Shown piece after piece: positions 36,960-45,522 of a stretch of DNA of 64,000 bases. Numbering within the stretch: the stretch's first letter is position 1; each line of letters starts with the position of its first letter. The DNA lies in NCBI GenBank assembly GCA_937974625.1, contig CALJVJ010000017.1, positions 1 to 64,000 of the forward strand, read 5' to 3'. Position numbers and translations under genes: made by a program. The DNA comes from an uncultured Saprospiraceae bacterium. Lineage in GTDB: Bacteria > Bacteroidota > Bacteroidia > Chitinophagales > Saprospiraceae. The notes under the pieces were generated by a model that saw only the letters and a program-made list of their open reading frames with translations, made no database searches and was not told where the DNA came from.

Positions 36960-39900
36960 ATGAAATATTTTTACGCTTTTTTATTAATAGTTCTAACCTC
37001 AATTATTGGGTTTGGACAAACTGGCAAACCACTTTATAAACCAGTCCCAAACAATTCCAATCGCGCAACTACTAAAAAAACAATCAATCCAATTAGTGCT
37101 ACTTTTTCGGGTATACCAACAGCTAGGACTTCTATAATCCATTCTGTGAAGCCTACTACCCTACCCGCTTTGCAAAGACAACCAAAAAATAGTTATTTGA
37201 AGGTAGTCGAACGCTCCAAAAATGGGACGCCCATTATGATTAAAGGGTCGCTAGAACAAATTTCAAGTGGTCGAGCTATCAACCAACAAGCATATGATTA
37301 TTTAGAGGCAATCAAAAACCCTATTTTAATCAAAAATCCAGGTGAGGAGTTTTCTGTTTTGGAAAAAAATACGGATAAACTGGGACATACGCATATCAAA
37401 ATGCAACAGACATTTGAAGGTGTTGAAGTATATGGTGGGGAAGTTTGGTTACATGCTCAAAAAGGTCAAGTAAACCTATTTAACGGTCGAACTTATCCAA
37501 CTCCAACCCTAGAAAATGTATCGCCTACTATTTCTGCTAAAGCAGCACAAGAAATTGCTAATCAAGATGTTAGCTTAAAAACAAGTATCACTAAAGTGAC
37601 TGGATTGGCTGCAAAATTTATGGCGCAACCAACAGCCCCTAAATTAATTATTTACCACCAAGAAAATCAAAAAGCAGCTCAATTAGCTTGGCATTATAGA
37701 TTTCACCCCAACTTATCTAATGAGTGGGAATACTTTATTGATGCAAAATCTGGCGAAATCATTGACGCCTATAAAACATTGTGTCAATTGCATTATGATG
37801 GTCATTCACACACGCAAGTAAAAGAAACCTCAAAGCAGAAAAACAAGGTTGAAAAAAATACAATTTCACCTTCTGAAACAACTATTTCCGCTGAAAATAT
37901 TCGTCCAGAAGTAGGCCCAGTTTCCTCTATAGGAATCGACTTGAACAACGAACAAAGAACGATTCATTCTTATGAAATAAGTGATAATAGCTTTTTCTTG
38001 ATTGATGCCTCTAGACCGATGTTTAGTGACAGTCGTTCTAATTTGCCTAATGACCCTATTGGAGCTATTTGGACGATTGACGCAAAAAATACTTATCCTG
38101 AAAATAATAATTTTGAGACCGTCCATTTAACTACAGATAATTCTGGTTGGACCGATAGAACTTCTGTTTCCGCACATTTTAATGCTGGAGTTGCCTATGA
38201 ATATTTCCGGAATACTTTTGGGAGAAATTCTATTAATGGGTCTGGCGGAACTATTGTCTCTATTATCAATGTATCTGATGAAGATGGTTCTGGATTTGAT
38301 AATGCTTTTTGGAGTGGTTCTGCTATGTTTTATGGAAATGGTAAAACTGCTTTTCAACCTTTAGCAAAATCATTAGATGTAGCTGGTCACGAGATTGCTC
38401 ACGGTGTAGTCCAAGGAACTGCCAATTTAATTTACCAAGGAGAATCAGGTGCAATTAATGAATCTTTTGCAGATGTCTTTGGTGTTTTGATTGATAGAGA
38501 TGATTATTTATTAGGAGAAGATGTCGTGAATACCAATGTATTTAGGTCTGGAGCATTAAGAAATATGGCAGACCCCAATAATGGTGGAAATAGATTAGGA
38601 GATACGGGTTGGCAACCAGCAAGTGTTTCCCAACAGTTTTTTGGCAAAGAAGATAATGGAGGTGTCCATATTAATAGTGGCATTACCAACAGAGCTTTTT
38701 TCTTAATTGCTAATACGATTGGAAAAGACAAAACGGAACAAATATATTATCGAGCTTTAACAACCTATTTAGTAAGGTCTTCTCAATTTGTGGATTTAAG
38801 AGCTTCTTTATTACAATCGGCTGCCGATATTCATGGAAATAATAGCCAAGAACAATCCATCGTAGCCCAAGCATTCGATGCAGTCGGTATCCAAGGACAG
38901 AATGTAGGTAGTGGACAAGATTCTGGTGGAGCAGAAGAAATAGAAATAGAAGCGAATCCAGGAGATGATTTTATTGTTTATACCGATAATGATAACAGAA
39001 GACTGTATTTATCTGATGGTAATGGTAACGTACAAGGATTTTTAACAGAATTTGGGGTAATTAGTAGACCAAGTGTTACAGATGATGGGTCCATTATCGT
39101 ATATGTAGGAGGTGATAAAAAAATCTACGCGGTAATAATTGATTGGGAACAAGGAGGTACAACAGAATCTGTAGTAGTTGGAAGTGAACCGATTTGGAGA
39201 AATGCAGCTATTTCTAGAGATGGCAGACTATTAGCAGCCCTTGATGCAGAAAGAGTTAATACCATAGATGTCTTTGATTTACAAACTAATGATGCTAAAA
39301 CTTTCGAATTATATAATCCAACTACTGCTCAAGGTATTTCCACTGGTGAGGTTCAATATGCTGATGTTATTGAATTTGATTTTTCTGGAGAATATTTAAT
39401 GTATGATGCTGAGAATCAGATTCAAGGAAACTTTGGAGAACAAGGCTTGACTTATTTCGATATAGGTTTTGTCAAAGTTTTTGATAATTCGATTAATAGT
39501 TTCGAACAAGATATTGATAATAATATCATTAAGTTATTTACTGGTTTGCCAGATAATGTGAGTATTGGAAATCCTACTTTTTCTAAGAATACACCTAACA
39601 TTATTGCCTATGAATATATAGACCCTTTTAACAAAACGACTCAAGACGAGCAGATTTATGAAATTAGGGGACTAAACTATATTACAGGAGACCAAGGAAC
39701 TATATTTGCCAATGATGTCTTGAATGTACCGAACTACTCCAGATTAGATGATAGAATAATTTTTAATGTGAAATCAGATAATGGCTTGAGCATTGCGGAA
39801 ATTGGCTTGCAAGCAGATAAAATCAACCCAGATTCAGAAGGTGCTTTTTTCTTTATAGACCAAGATGAGGGTGCTCAATTGGGTGTTTGGTTCTCTGATG

Positions 39901-40190
39901 GTAGCCGTCAATTAACCGCTGTTAATGAATTAGCATTAGCAATTGGTGATTTACAAATAGCGCCGAATCCTTTCAACGAATCACTTAGCATTCAATTTAC
40001 CTTAGAAGAAAGAAAAGAGTTGACTATAGAATTGTATAATACACTTGGACAACGACAATTAACTACTTCATTCACGGCTCAAATAGGTAATAATACTCAA
40101 TTTTTAGATACCAATGTATTACCTGATGGGGCCTATTTTGTAGCAATTAAATCTACGGAAGGGGTGGTGACTAGAAAAGTGGTAAAGTAA
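36960..40190 (+). CDS. M4 (thermolysin-like) metalloprotease with propeller-like region and T9SS sorting domain
   Basis: 1,076 residues: signal peptide, FTP/PepSY propeptide (through about 290) and an M4 catalytic domain. The zinc site is HEIAH (His477, Glu478, His481) with the third ligand Glu501 in ESFAD (Asp505), plus VHINSGITNRAFF toward the domain end. About 340 extra residues (660-1000) of short beta repeats follow (FIVYTDNDNRRLYLSDGNG, PSVTDDGSIIVYVGGDKK, IWRNAAISRDGRLLAAL). They look like WD40/TolB-type propeller blades. The C-terminal type A sorting domain is LQIAPNPFNESLSIQF ... LYNTLGQRQL ... DGAYFVAI. It is a secreted zymogen protease. The propeller between catalysis and sorting is unusual for M4 and may bind substrate. 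Confidence 0.93.
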   Translation: MKYFYAFLLIVLTSIIGFGQTGKPLYKPVPNNSNRATTKKTINPISATFSGIPTARTSIIHSVKPTTLPALQRQPKNSYLKVVERSKNGTPIMIKGSLEQISSGRAINQQAYDYLEAIKNPILIKNPGEEFSVLEKNTDKLGHTHIKMQQTFEGVEVYGGEVWLHAQKGQVNLFNGRTYPTPTLENVSPTISAKAAQEIANQDVSLKTSITKVTGLAAKFMAQPTAPKLIIYHQENQKAAQLAWHYRFHPNLSNEWEYFIDAKSGEIIDAYKTLCQLHYDGHSHTQVKETSKQKNKVEKNTISPSETTISAENIRPEVGPVSSIGIDLNNEQRTIHSYEISDNSFFLIDASRPMFSDSRSNLPNDPIGAIWTIDAKNTYPENNNFETVHLTTDNSGWTDRTSVSAHFNAGVAYEYFRNTFGRNSINGSGGTIVSIINVSDEDGSGFDNAFWSGSAMFYGNGKTAFQPLAKSLDVAGHEIAHGVVQGTANLIYQGESGAINESFADVFGVLIDRDDYLLGEDVVNTNVFRSGALRNMADPNNGGNRLGDTGWQPASVSQQFFGKEDNGGVHINSGITNRAFFLIANTIGKDKTEQIYYRALTTYLVRSSQFVDLRASLLQSAADIHGNNSQEQSIVAQAFDAVGIQGQNVGSGQDSGGAEEIEIEANPGDDFIVYTDNDNRRLYLSDGNGNVQGFLTEFGVISRPSVTDDGSIIVYVGGDKKIYAVIIDWEQGGTTESVVVGSEPIWRNAAISRDGRLLAALDAERVNTIDVFDLQTNDAKTFELYNPTTAQGISTGEVQYADVIEFDFSGEYLMYDAENQIQGNFGEQGLTYFDIGFVKVFDNSINSFEQDIDNNIIKLFTGLPDNVSIGNPTFSKNTPNIIAYEYIDPFNKTTQDEQIYEIRGLNYITGDQGTIFANDVLNVPNYSRLDDRIIFNVKSDNGLSIAEIGLQADKINPDSEGAFFFIDQDEGAQLGVWFSDGSRQLTAVNELALAIGDLQIAPNPFNESLSIQFTLEERKELTIELYNTLGQRQLTTSFTAQIGNNTQFLDTNVLPDGAYFVAIKSTEGVVTRKVVK

Positions 40191-40203
40191 TCAGTAAATA
40201 GCA

Positions 40204-40246
40204 GCAGTAGCAGTTAGTAATTTTATATACCTCAAACTGCTACTGC
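40204..40246. terminator. Stem-loop between convergent genes
   Basis: GCAGTAGCAGTT (40204-40215) pairs exactly with AACTGCTACTGC (40235-40246), in the 66-bp gap between the M4 protease and esterase stops. Confidence 0.65.
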
Positions 40247-40256
40247 TACTACCCTT

Positions 40257-41120
40257 CTACTCCATAAAACCTTCAATAGCCAACCACTCCCCAAATCGTT
40301 CAATCCATTGGTCGGAAGGCAAATTCTGTTTTCGCATCCCAAATCCATGACCTCCTTTAGAATACATGTGTAAGGCAGCACTTTTTCCTTCCTTTAACCA
40401 GGAGTTATATAAATTGACACTTGCTGGTGCTAAATTCAAAGGGTCATCAGTGGCACAAACCACAAAAATGGGGCCCGCATCTTTTGGGGCTGGACTCATT
40501 GGCAAAATATCCATCCAAGCATAGACGGGAACTATAAAATTGGGTTTGTTCTTTTCTTCATAATTATAGGTAACACCCATCGTCACTGAACCTCCTGCTG
40601 AAAACCCCATAATTCCTATTTTCTCTCGGTCAATTCCATAATTGTCTGCATTTTCTCTAACGTATTCGATTGCATTCAATCCATCACTGATAGAAAGCGG
40701 CAATAAATTTCCTGCTTTAATAATAACCCTAGCACCATCTGTATTTAAATCTGCTGTTCCATCTGCTCCTGTCGGCACTAAACGATATTTTAAAACAAAA
40801 GCCGTCACTCCTTTTTCCGCCAACCATTTTGCCACATCATTCCCTTCGCTATTGATAGATAATGCGTACAAACCACCACCGGGACAAATGACCACCGCAG
40901 CACCTGTATTATTTTCTGGCTCAGGTTTATAAACTTTCATAGTGGGTTTAGATACATTGGTAACCACCTCGGTTTGCCAAATTTCAGAGAAATACTGTTT
41001 ATCTTTTTTCGCCCAATCTATCGTTTCATCTTTTTCAGTTATTGGTAATTTTATCGTCTTTTGAGCCATATTTGGAAGAATAACGAGGAAAGAAAAAAGT
41101 AATATTAAGGCGCTACGCAT
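40257..41120 (-). CDS. Secreted alpha/beta-hydrolase (acetyl xylan esterase-like)
   Basis: 287 residues with a signal peptide (RSALILLFSFLVILPNMAQ). The hydrolase fold is clear. The oxyanion region is VVICPGGGLYALS, the nucleophile elbow is GFSAGGSV, the acid is in VVCATDDPL, and the histidine is in KGGHGFGM near the C terminus. The PGGGY/L plus SEG..A.WL pattern matches the BD-FAE/acetyl-xylan-esterase-like group of Bacteroidota, so a sugar-ester substrate is likely but not certain. Stand-alone gene; no polysaccharide-utilisation genes are next to it. Confidence 0.87.
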   Translation of the reverse strand: MRSALILLFSFLVILPNMAQKTIKLPITEKDETIDWAKKDKQYFSEIWQTEVVTNVSKPTMKVYKPEPENNTGAAVVICPGGGLYALSINSEGNDVAKWLAEKGVTAFVLKYRLVPTGADGTADLNTDGARVIIKAGNLLPLSISDGLNAIEYVRENADNYGIDREKIGIMGFSAGGSVTMGVTYNYEEKNKPNFIVPVYAWMDILPMSPAPKDAGPIFVVCATDDPLNLAPASVNLYNSWLKEGKSAALHMYSKGGHGFGMRKQNLPSDQWIERFGEWLAIEGFME

Positions 41121-41371
41121 AAGTTTGTTTTTAGGAAGTTGTTTAAATAAAGTAAATGTAAAAATTTACGACCATAAAAGAAATAGCCTACAAATATTTT
41201 TCAAAATTCCTTTAACCTAAATGAAGCAAAATCAATTAACATCCGATAGTTTTTAATTTATTTTGAAAATCAAAGAGTTTTAACGATTTTACGCTTCTTT
41301 TTTTAACTCATGGAAAAGTTAGTAACAATTTGGAAAATAAATTCCAATAGTTTCAAATAAAAACAGATACA

Positions 41372-42442
41372 ATGCTAAATTCAAAAATTGCAGGAATCGG
41401 CCATTACGTCCCTGAAAAAGTGGTAACCAATAATGATTTAACTAGCGTGATGGACACCTCAGATGAATGGATTCAAGAGCGAACAGGAATCAAGCAGAGA
41501 AGGTATGCTGATAAGCATAAAGAAACAACGACAACCTTGGGTGCTGCTGCAGCTAGAATTGCTATTGAAAGAGCTGGTATCACCGCAGAAGATGTGGATT
41601 TTATCATTTTTGCTACCCTTAGTCCGGATTATTACTTCCCTGGTTGTGGTGTTTTACTACAAAGAGAATTAGGCATTACCAAAACTGAAATTGGCGCATT
41701 AGATATAAGAAACCAATGTTCTGGTTTCATTTATGGTTTATCTATTGCAGACCAATTTGTGAAAACTGGGATGTATAAAAATATATTACTAGTTGGTGCG
41801 GAGATGCACTCGATGGGATTGGATTTTTCTACAAAAGGTAGAAATGTAACCGTTATATTTGGCGACGGCGCTGGAGCAGCAGTTATTCAGCCGACAGAAG
41901 AAAAGGATAAAGGAGTTTTAACAACCAAACTTCACTCTGATGGTACTTATGCGGAGAAATTAGCATTTATTAGTCCGGGCTCTCATGGTGGATATCATGC
42001 AGAAAAATTAGGATTAGAAGATAGATTTGGTTTTGATAAAGATATTGAGTTTGGGGAGATTTTCGCGACTCAAAAAATGATGGACGACCGACAATTATAT
42101 CCTGAAATGGAAGGGCAATTTGTTTTTAAATTAGCCGTGACTAAATTTCCGGAAGTAATCAATGAAGCATTGACGGAAGTCAACCTTAAATCTGATGCGA
42201 TAGATATGTTGATTCCCCACCAAGCGAATCTGCGAATTAGCCAGTTTGTCGCCAAAAGAATGGGCCTAAGTCAAGACAAAGTTTTTAATAACATCCAAAA
42301 ATATGGCAATACGACGGCTGCCTCTATTCCTATTGCCCTTTGTGAAGCATGGGAAGCTGGAAAAATAAAAGAAGGGGATTTGGTGTGCTTAGCTGCGTTT
42401 GGTAGTGGTTTTACTTGGGGAAGTGCATTGATTAGATGGTAA
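41372..42442 (+). CDS. 3-oxoacyl-ACP synthase III (FabH-like)
   Basis: Ketosynthase III, which condenses an acyl-CoA starter with malonyl-ACP. 356 residues with the full triad: Cys116 in RNQCSGFIYGL, His283 in IPHQANLRIS and Asn313 in YGNTTAASIP. TSDEWIQERTGI near the N terminus is diagnostic. It has about 25 extra residues around 200-240 compared with E. coli FabH. This and the isolated position suggest a second, paralogous enzyme, perhaps with a different starter preference. A weak terminator (42541-42561) follows. Confidence 0.93.
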   Translation: MLNSKIAGIGHYVPEKVVTNNDLTSVMDTSDEWIQERTGIKQRRYADKHKETTTTLGAAAARIAIERAGITAEDVDFIIFATLSPDYYFPGCGVLLQRELGITKTEIGALDIRNQCSGFIYGLSIADQFVKTGMYKNILLVGAEMHSMGLDFSTKGRNVTVIFGDGAGAAVIQPTEEKDKGVLTTKLHSDGTYAEKLAFISPGSHGGYHAEKLGLEDRFGFDKDIEFGEIFATQKMMDDRQLYPEMEGQFVFKLAVTKFPEVINEALTEVNLKSDAIDMLIPHQANLRISQFVAKRMGLSQDKVFNNIQKYGNTTAASIPIALCEAWEAGKIKEGDLVCLAAFGSGFTWGSALIRW

Positions 42443-42540
42443 AGAAATTAGGTCGGTTACCAAATGTCAAATAGTAACCTCCTACATATCACTTTTAAAC
42501 GCATTAGTATAATTTTAAATGTGATTTTTTTAGTCAAAAG

Positions 42541-42561
42541 TTAGCAAAAGCTAATTTTTTT
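42541..42561 (+). terminator. Short terminator after the FabH-like gene
   Basis: TTAGC, AAAA, GCTAA followed by seven T residues. The stem is short, but its position 100 bp after the stop and before the next promoter supports it. Confidence 0.55.
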
Positions 42562-42592
42562 ATAAAATATTTAAAAAAAATAAGTTTTGAGG

Positions 42593-42622
42593 TTTGATAT
42601 TTATTAAATATTCGTAACTTTA
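42593..42622 (+). promoter_or_regulatory. Promoter of the GG-leader peptide gene
   Basis: TTTG (42593-42596), 18 bp, TAACTTTA (42615-42622): seven of eight bases of TAnnTTTG. It gives a leader of about 63 bases before the peptide ATG. Confidence 0.65.
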
Positions 42623-42691
42623 TGCTAAGAATATGGTTTACTACTATGAGTAAACGGCTTTTTTTCAGTTAAACTTAAAATAGTTTATACT

Positions 42692-42844
42692 ATGGGAAAC
42701 AATAAAAACGAAGGCAACAAGAGTTTGGATGACTTAAAAAAGGAATTCCAAATCATGAGTGATGACGACTTGAACCGCTACAAAGGAGGAAAAAAATCTT
42801 CCAACAAGTGGAACATGAGTCTTGGTGGACCAACTCCACAATAA
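42692..42844 (+). CDS. GG-leader peptide precursor (bacteriocin/RiPP- or pheromone-like), 50 residues
   Basis: Small gene with its own promoter (42593-42622) and a strong terminator (42871-42906), so it is a separate transcript. The product is very hydrophilic at the start (MGNNKNEGNKSLDDLKKEF). It continues MSDDDLNRYKGG, which fits the double-glycine leader pattern (LsxeELxxIkGG) of Bacteroidota secreted peptides. Cutting after Gly33 would leave a 17-residue core starting KKSSNKW and ending GGPTPQ. That core is cationic, has one Trp and has no Cys. No C39-type transporter or modification enzyme is in the window. The next gene downstream is a TPR histidine kinase. Coding is supported by the clean frame, signals and motif. 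Function as a toxin, pheromone or other peptide is inference. Confidence 0.75.
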   Translation: MGNNKNEGNKSLDDLKKEFQIMSDDDLNRYKGGKKSSNKWNMSLGGPTPQ

Positions 42845-42870
42845 TCGAGTACACTCTTACATTACAATTA

Positions 42871-42906
42871 GAAACGGGCTGCATTTTTTTTAATGCAGCC
42901 CGTTTC
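42871..42906 (+). terminator. Strong terminator after the peptide gene
   Basis: Perfect 15-bp stem GAAACGGGCTGCATT (42871-42885) with AATGCAGCCCGTTTC (42892-42906); the loop is six T residues. Confidence 0.9.
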
Positions 42907-43075
42907 TGCGTTTTTACCTTCTTTTAATGTAATTTTGTGTAAGGGAACGTATAAAAAATAACTTATTACAGTTTGAGTATTCTTCATATGTTTCTAAATA
43001 ACGATTTACTTTTAAAACTGAAAATTTATTTTCCGTCTTTCCCTATAATTCCTATAACGAATTGACATTCTTTAA

Positions 43076-45028
43076 ATGGCTGCATTAAATTCACTTTTTG
43101 ATTACTTCTCCCCTATTTTAGATATTGAAGAATTGGAGAAAGATTTGGTTTCCGCCAGGAGACCAGACTTAAAAGCTAAAATCATTGATGATTTAACGAG
43201 TGTCTATACTTATACGAATATACAACGTGCCAAAGTTTTATTAAAAGACCAAAGAGCGTTCTTAAAACGTCAACCCAACCCTGACCTTGAGCTCAACTTT
43301 CATTTAAATTCTGCTTTCATAGAAAATCAGTTTTATAATTACCCACTTGCGGAACATCACCTAAAAAAGGCGATGGTCATCATAGAAGAAATGGGGGATT
43401 TGAAAAAGCAAACAGAAATTTATATCGATTATGCGGGTATCTGTATTAATCTTGAAAAATTTGAGGACACTTTATATTTTTTAGAAAAGGCAGAAAAACA
43501 CCTAGAAGCTTATCCTGACCCAATTCTGAGTGGTCGTATTATTGCCAGAAAAGGCTCTATCAATCTTTATTATGGTGAATATGATGAGTATACCAAAGCA
43601 ATAGAACTCCTGCTAAAAGCTGAACAAGAAATTAATAATGCCTCTCAAAATTTAACCTTAAAAGACTATTATTTTTTAACCTTGGTGCATAGTGGTTTAG
43701 GACATATCTACACCCGATTAAATGATTTAGAAAAATCCATTAAAAATTATAATAGAGTTTTAGAAATCTGTGAAATTACAGGTATGAAAACTCGACTCTC
43801 TTATCACTATGTCAATATTGGAAAATGCTATATTGGCATGGACGAAATTGACAACGCTGAAAAATCTTTCCGTCAAGCTATCCAAATTAAGGATATGATT
43901 AGCAACGAATCCAAAGCAAGTGCTTATGGAAATTTGGGCTATTGTCATTATCTACGTGACGACTTTGACGAGGCTTTAAAAATGTACGAAAGAGCGGAGC
44001 ACATCTACAAAACAAAAGTAGAACGAAATGCTAAAAACTTCTCGGTCATTGAAGTCTGGAAAGCTAAACTATACATGGCAAAAAATGAGCGCGCTTTAGC
44101 AGAAACCCATTTTATTTCTGCTTATGAATTTGCTCAAATTGCTAAAGATTATCAGCAATTGTCAGAAATTGCCATGAGTATCGCTCAACTCTATTATAAA
44201 AATGGAGATTATAAAAATGCTTATGAATATCAAGTTTTCTATTCTCAAGTGAAAGAACGGGACAATGAAAATATCTTAAATAAACGTGCGCTGGAATTGG
44301 AAGTAAAGTATGAAGCAGAAAAAAGAGCCCAAGAGGCTAAAATGCTGCGATTACAAGCAACTAGCCTACAACTAAAAGCTTTGAGGGCACAAATGAATCC
44401 TCATTTCATGTATAATGCCCTTAACTCTATTCAAAATTATATTACCTCCAAAGAAGTAAAAGATGCGGCTAAATATTTGGCTAAGTTTGCCAAATTAATG
44501 CGACAAAGTTTGGATTATTCCGATTTAGAAATCATTTCTTTAGAAAAAGAAAAAGAATTTTTAGAAGATTATTTATTCATCAATCAAAAACTACGATTCC
44601 GAGATAAATTACGCTATAAAATTACGATGGCTGATGAAATCGAGGAAGATATAATTGGTGTTCCTACTATGATTGTCCAACCTTATGTAGAAAATGCGAT
44701 TGAGCATGGACTCCGAACAAAAGAAGGTGGAATGGTACAAGTTGATTTCAAGCTAAAAGATGATTATACCATTTTATGTACGGTACAGGATAACGGAATT
44801 GGCAGAAAAAAAGCCAAAGAAATCAAAGAAAAAGAGAAAACATACCTCAATCATCGGTCGAAGGGTACCACCATCACAGAAGACCGATTAAGATTGCTTC
44901 ATAATTCCAGATTTGTAGAAAAAGTATTCGTCTTTACCTCTGATGTAATGAATGCAAATGATGAAGTCAAAGGCACAAAGGTTGAAATTCTTATTCCAAT
45001 CAAAGAAATTCCATTAAAACAATCCTAA
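43076..45028 (+). CDS. TPR-containing LytS/YehU-type sensor histidine kinase, soluble
   Basis: 650 residues. Residues about 60-395 are TPR-like helical repeats (YFLTLVHSGLGHIYTRLNDLEKSIKNYNRVL, then HYVNIGKCYIGMDEIDNAEKSF and others). A coiled coil (NKRALELEVKYEAEKRAQEAK) follows. The His_kinase domain has the phospho-acceptor His443 in QMNPHFMYNALNSIQNYI, and the ATPase part has VQPYVENAIEHGL and VQDNGIGR. Unlike most Bacteroidota relatives it has neither signal peptide nor membrane helix, so it is predicted cytosolic and would sense an internal ligand through the TPRs. The usual partner, a LytTR response regulator, is not adjacent. It follows the GG-leader peptide gene by 231 bp, across a terminator. 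Confidence 0.9.
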   Translation: MAALNSLFDYFSPILDIEELEKDLVSARRPDLKAKIIDDLTSVYTYTNIQRAKVLLKDQRAFLKRQPNPDLELNFHLNSAFIENQFYNYPLAEHHLKKAMVIIEEMGDLKKQTEIYIDYAGICINLEKFEDTLYFLEKAEKHLEAYPDPILSGRIIARKGSINLYYGEYDEYTKAIELLLKAEQEINNASQNLTLKDYYFLTLVHSGLGHIYTRLNDLEKSIKNYNRVLEICEITGMKTRLSYHYVNIGKCYIGMDEIDNAEKSFRQAIQIKDMISNESKASAYGNLGYCHYLRDDFDEALKMYERAEHIYKTKVERNAKNFSVIEVWKAKLYMAKNERALAETHFISAYEFAQIAKDYQQLSEIAMSIAQLYYKNGDYKNAYEYQVFYSQVKERDNENILNKRALELEVKYEAEKRAQEAKMLRLQATSLQLKALRAQMNPHFMYNALNSIQNYITSKEVKDAAKYLAKFAKLMRQSLDYSDLEIISLEKEKEFLEDYLFINQKLRFRDKLRYKITMADEIEEDIIGVPTMIVQPYVENAIEHGLRTKEGGMVQVDFKLKDDYTILCTVQDNGIGRKKAKEIKEKEKTYLNHRSKGTTITEDRLRLLHNSRFVEKVFVFTSDVMNANDEVKGTKVEILIPIKEIPLKQS

Positions 45029-45522
45029 CCTAAACTTGTACTTAACTGGTCAATGAATGAACAAATTAGTAGGGATTCTAAATAAAACTATTACCCGTCA
45101 TCCTCATTGATTTTTTGAAAAGAACCTATTTATTTAGAAAAGTATTCATTTGAAAAATGATAAATCCATTTTTTCAAAGTTCCTATGCAACTCTTTCTCC
45201 CAAACTTTCACTATTATTAGTGTGTTTAAGACAAAATTTACTTTAATTCCTTAAAAAACACTTTAGTTTTTTGAATATTTTTACCTTTGCAAAATATTCT
45301 TAACAAAATGCTAGGCAAATCGCTTTTGACAAGAATATTAATAACTGATTACGAGTCTTGTTTACAAAGACGACTATTGTTTTGGAAAAATAAAATTTAA
45401 TTTATACCAAATTTTTCTATTTCAAACTTTAAACTAGATTTAAAGTCTGATAGAAAAGATAACTCACTTTAGGAGCGACTATAATCAGCATTGATACATT
45501 GCCCCTGAGAATCACTAGATTT
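45029..45522 (+). promoter_or_regulatory. Leader region of the TonB receptor operon, with a -7 element at 45282-45289
   Basis: TACCTTTG (45282-45289) matches TAnnTTTG. The upstream box is only TTTA (45262-45265) at 16 bp. The transcript would have a leader of over 200 bases. A 30-codon frame (45308-45400, starting ATG CTA GGC) lies in it; whether it is translated cannot be judged. Nothing else is seen in this 490-bp gap. Confidence 0.45.

Noticed and set aside
42070-42255. Search for RiPP tailoring genes around the peptide
   Set aside because: Neighbouring genes are a fatty-acid synthase III and a kinase; the frames antisense to fabH-like are not real, so no biosynthetic cluster can be claimed.
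45308-45400. 30-codon frame in the TonB-operon leader
   Set aside because: Position after the -7 element is attractive, but composition and length give no support for translation.
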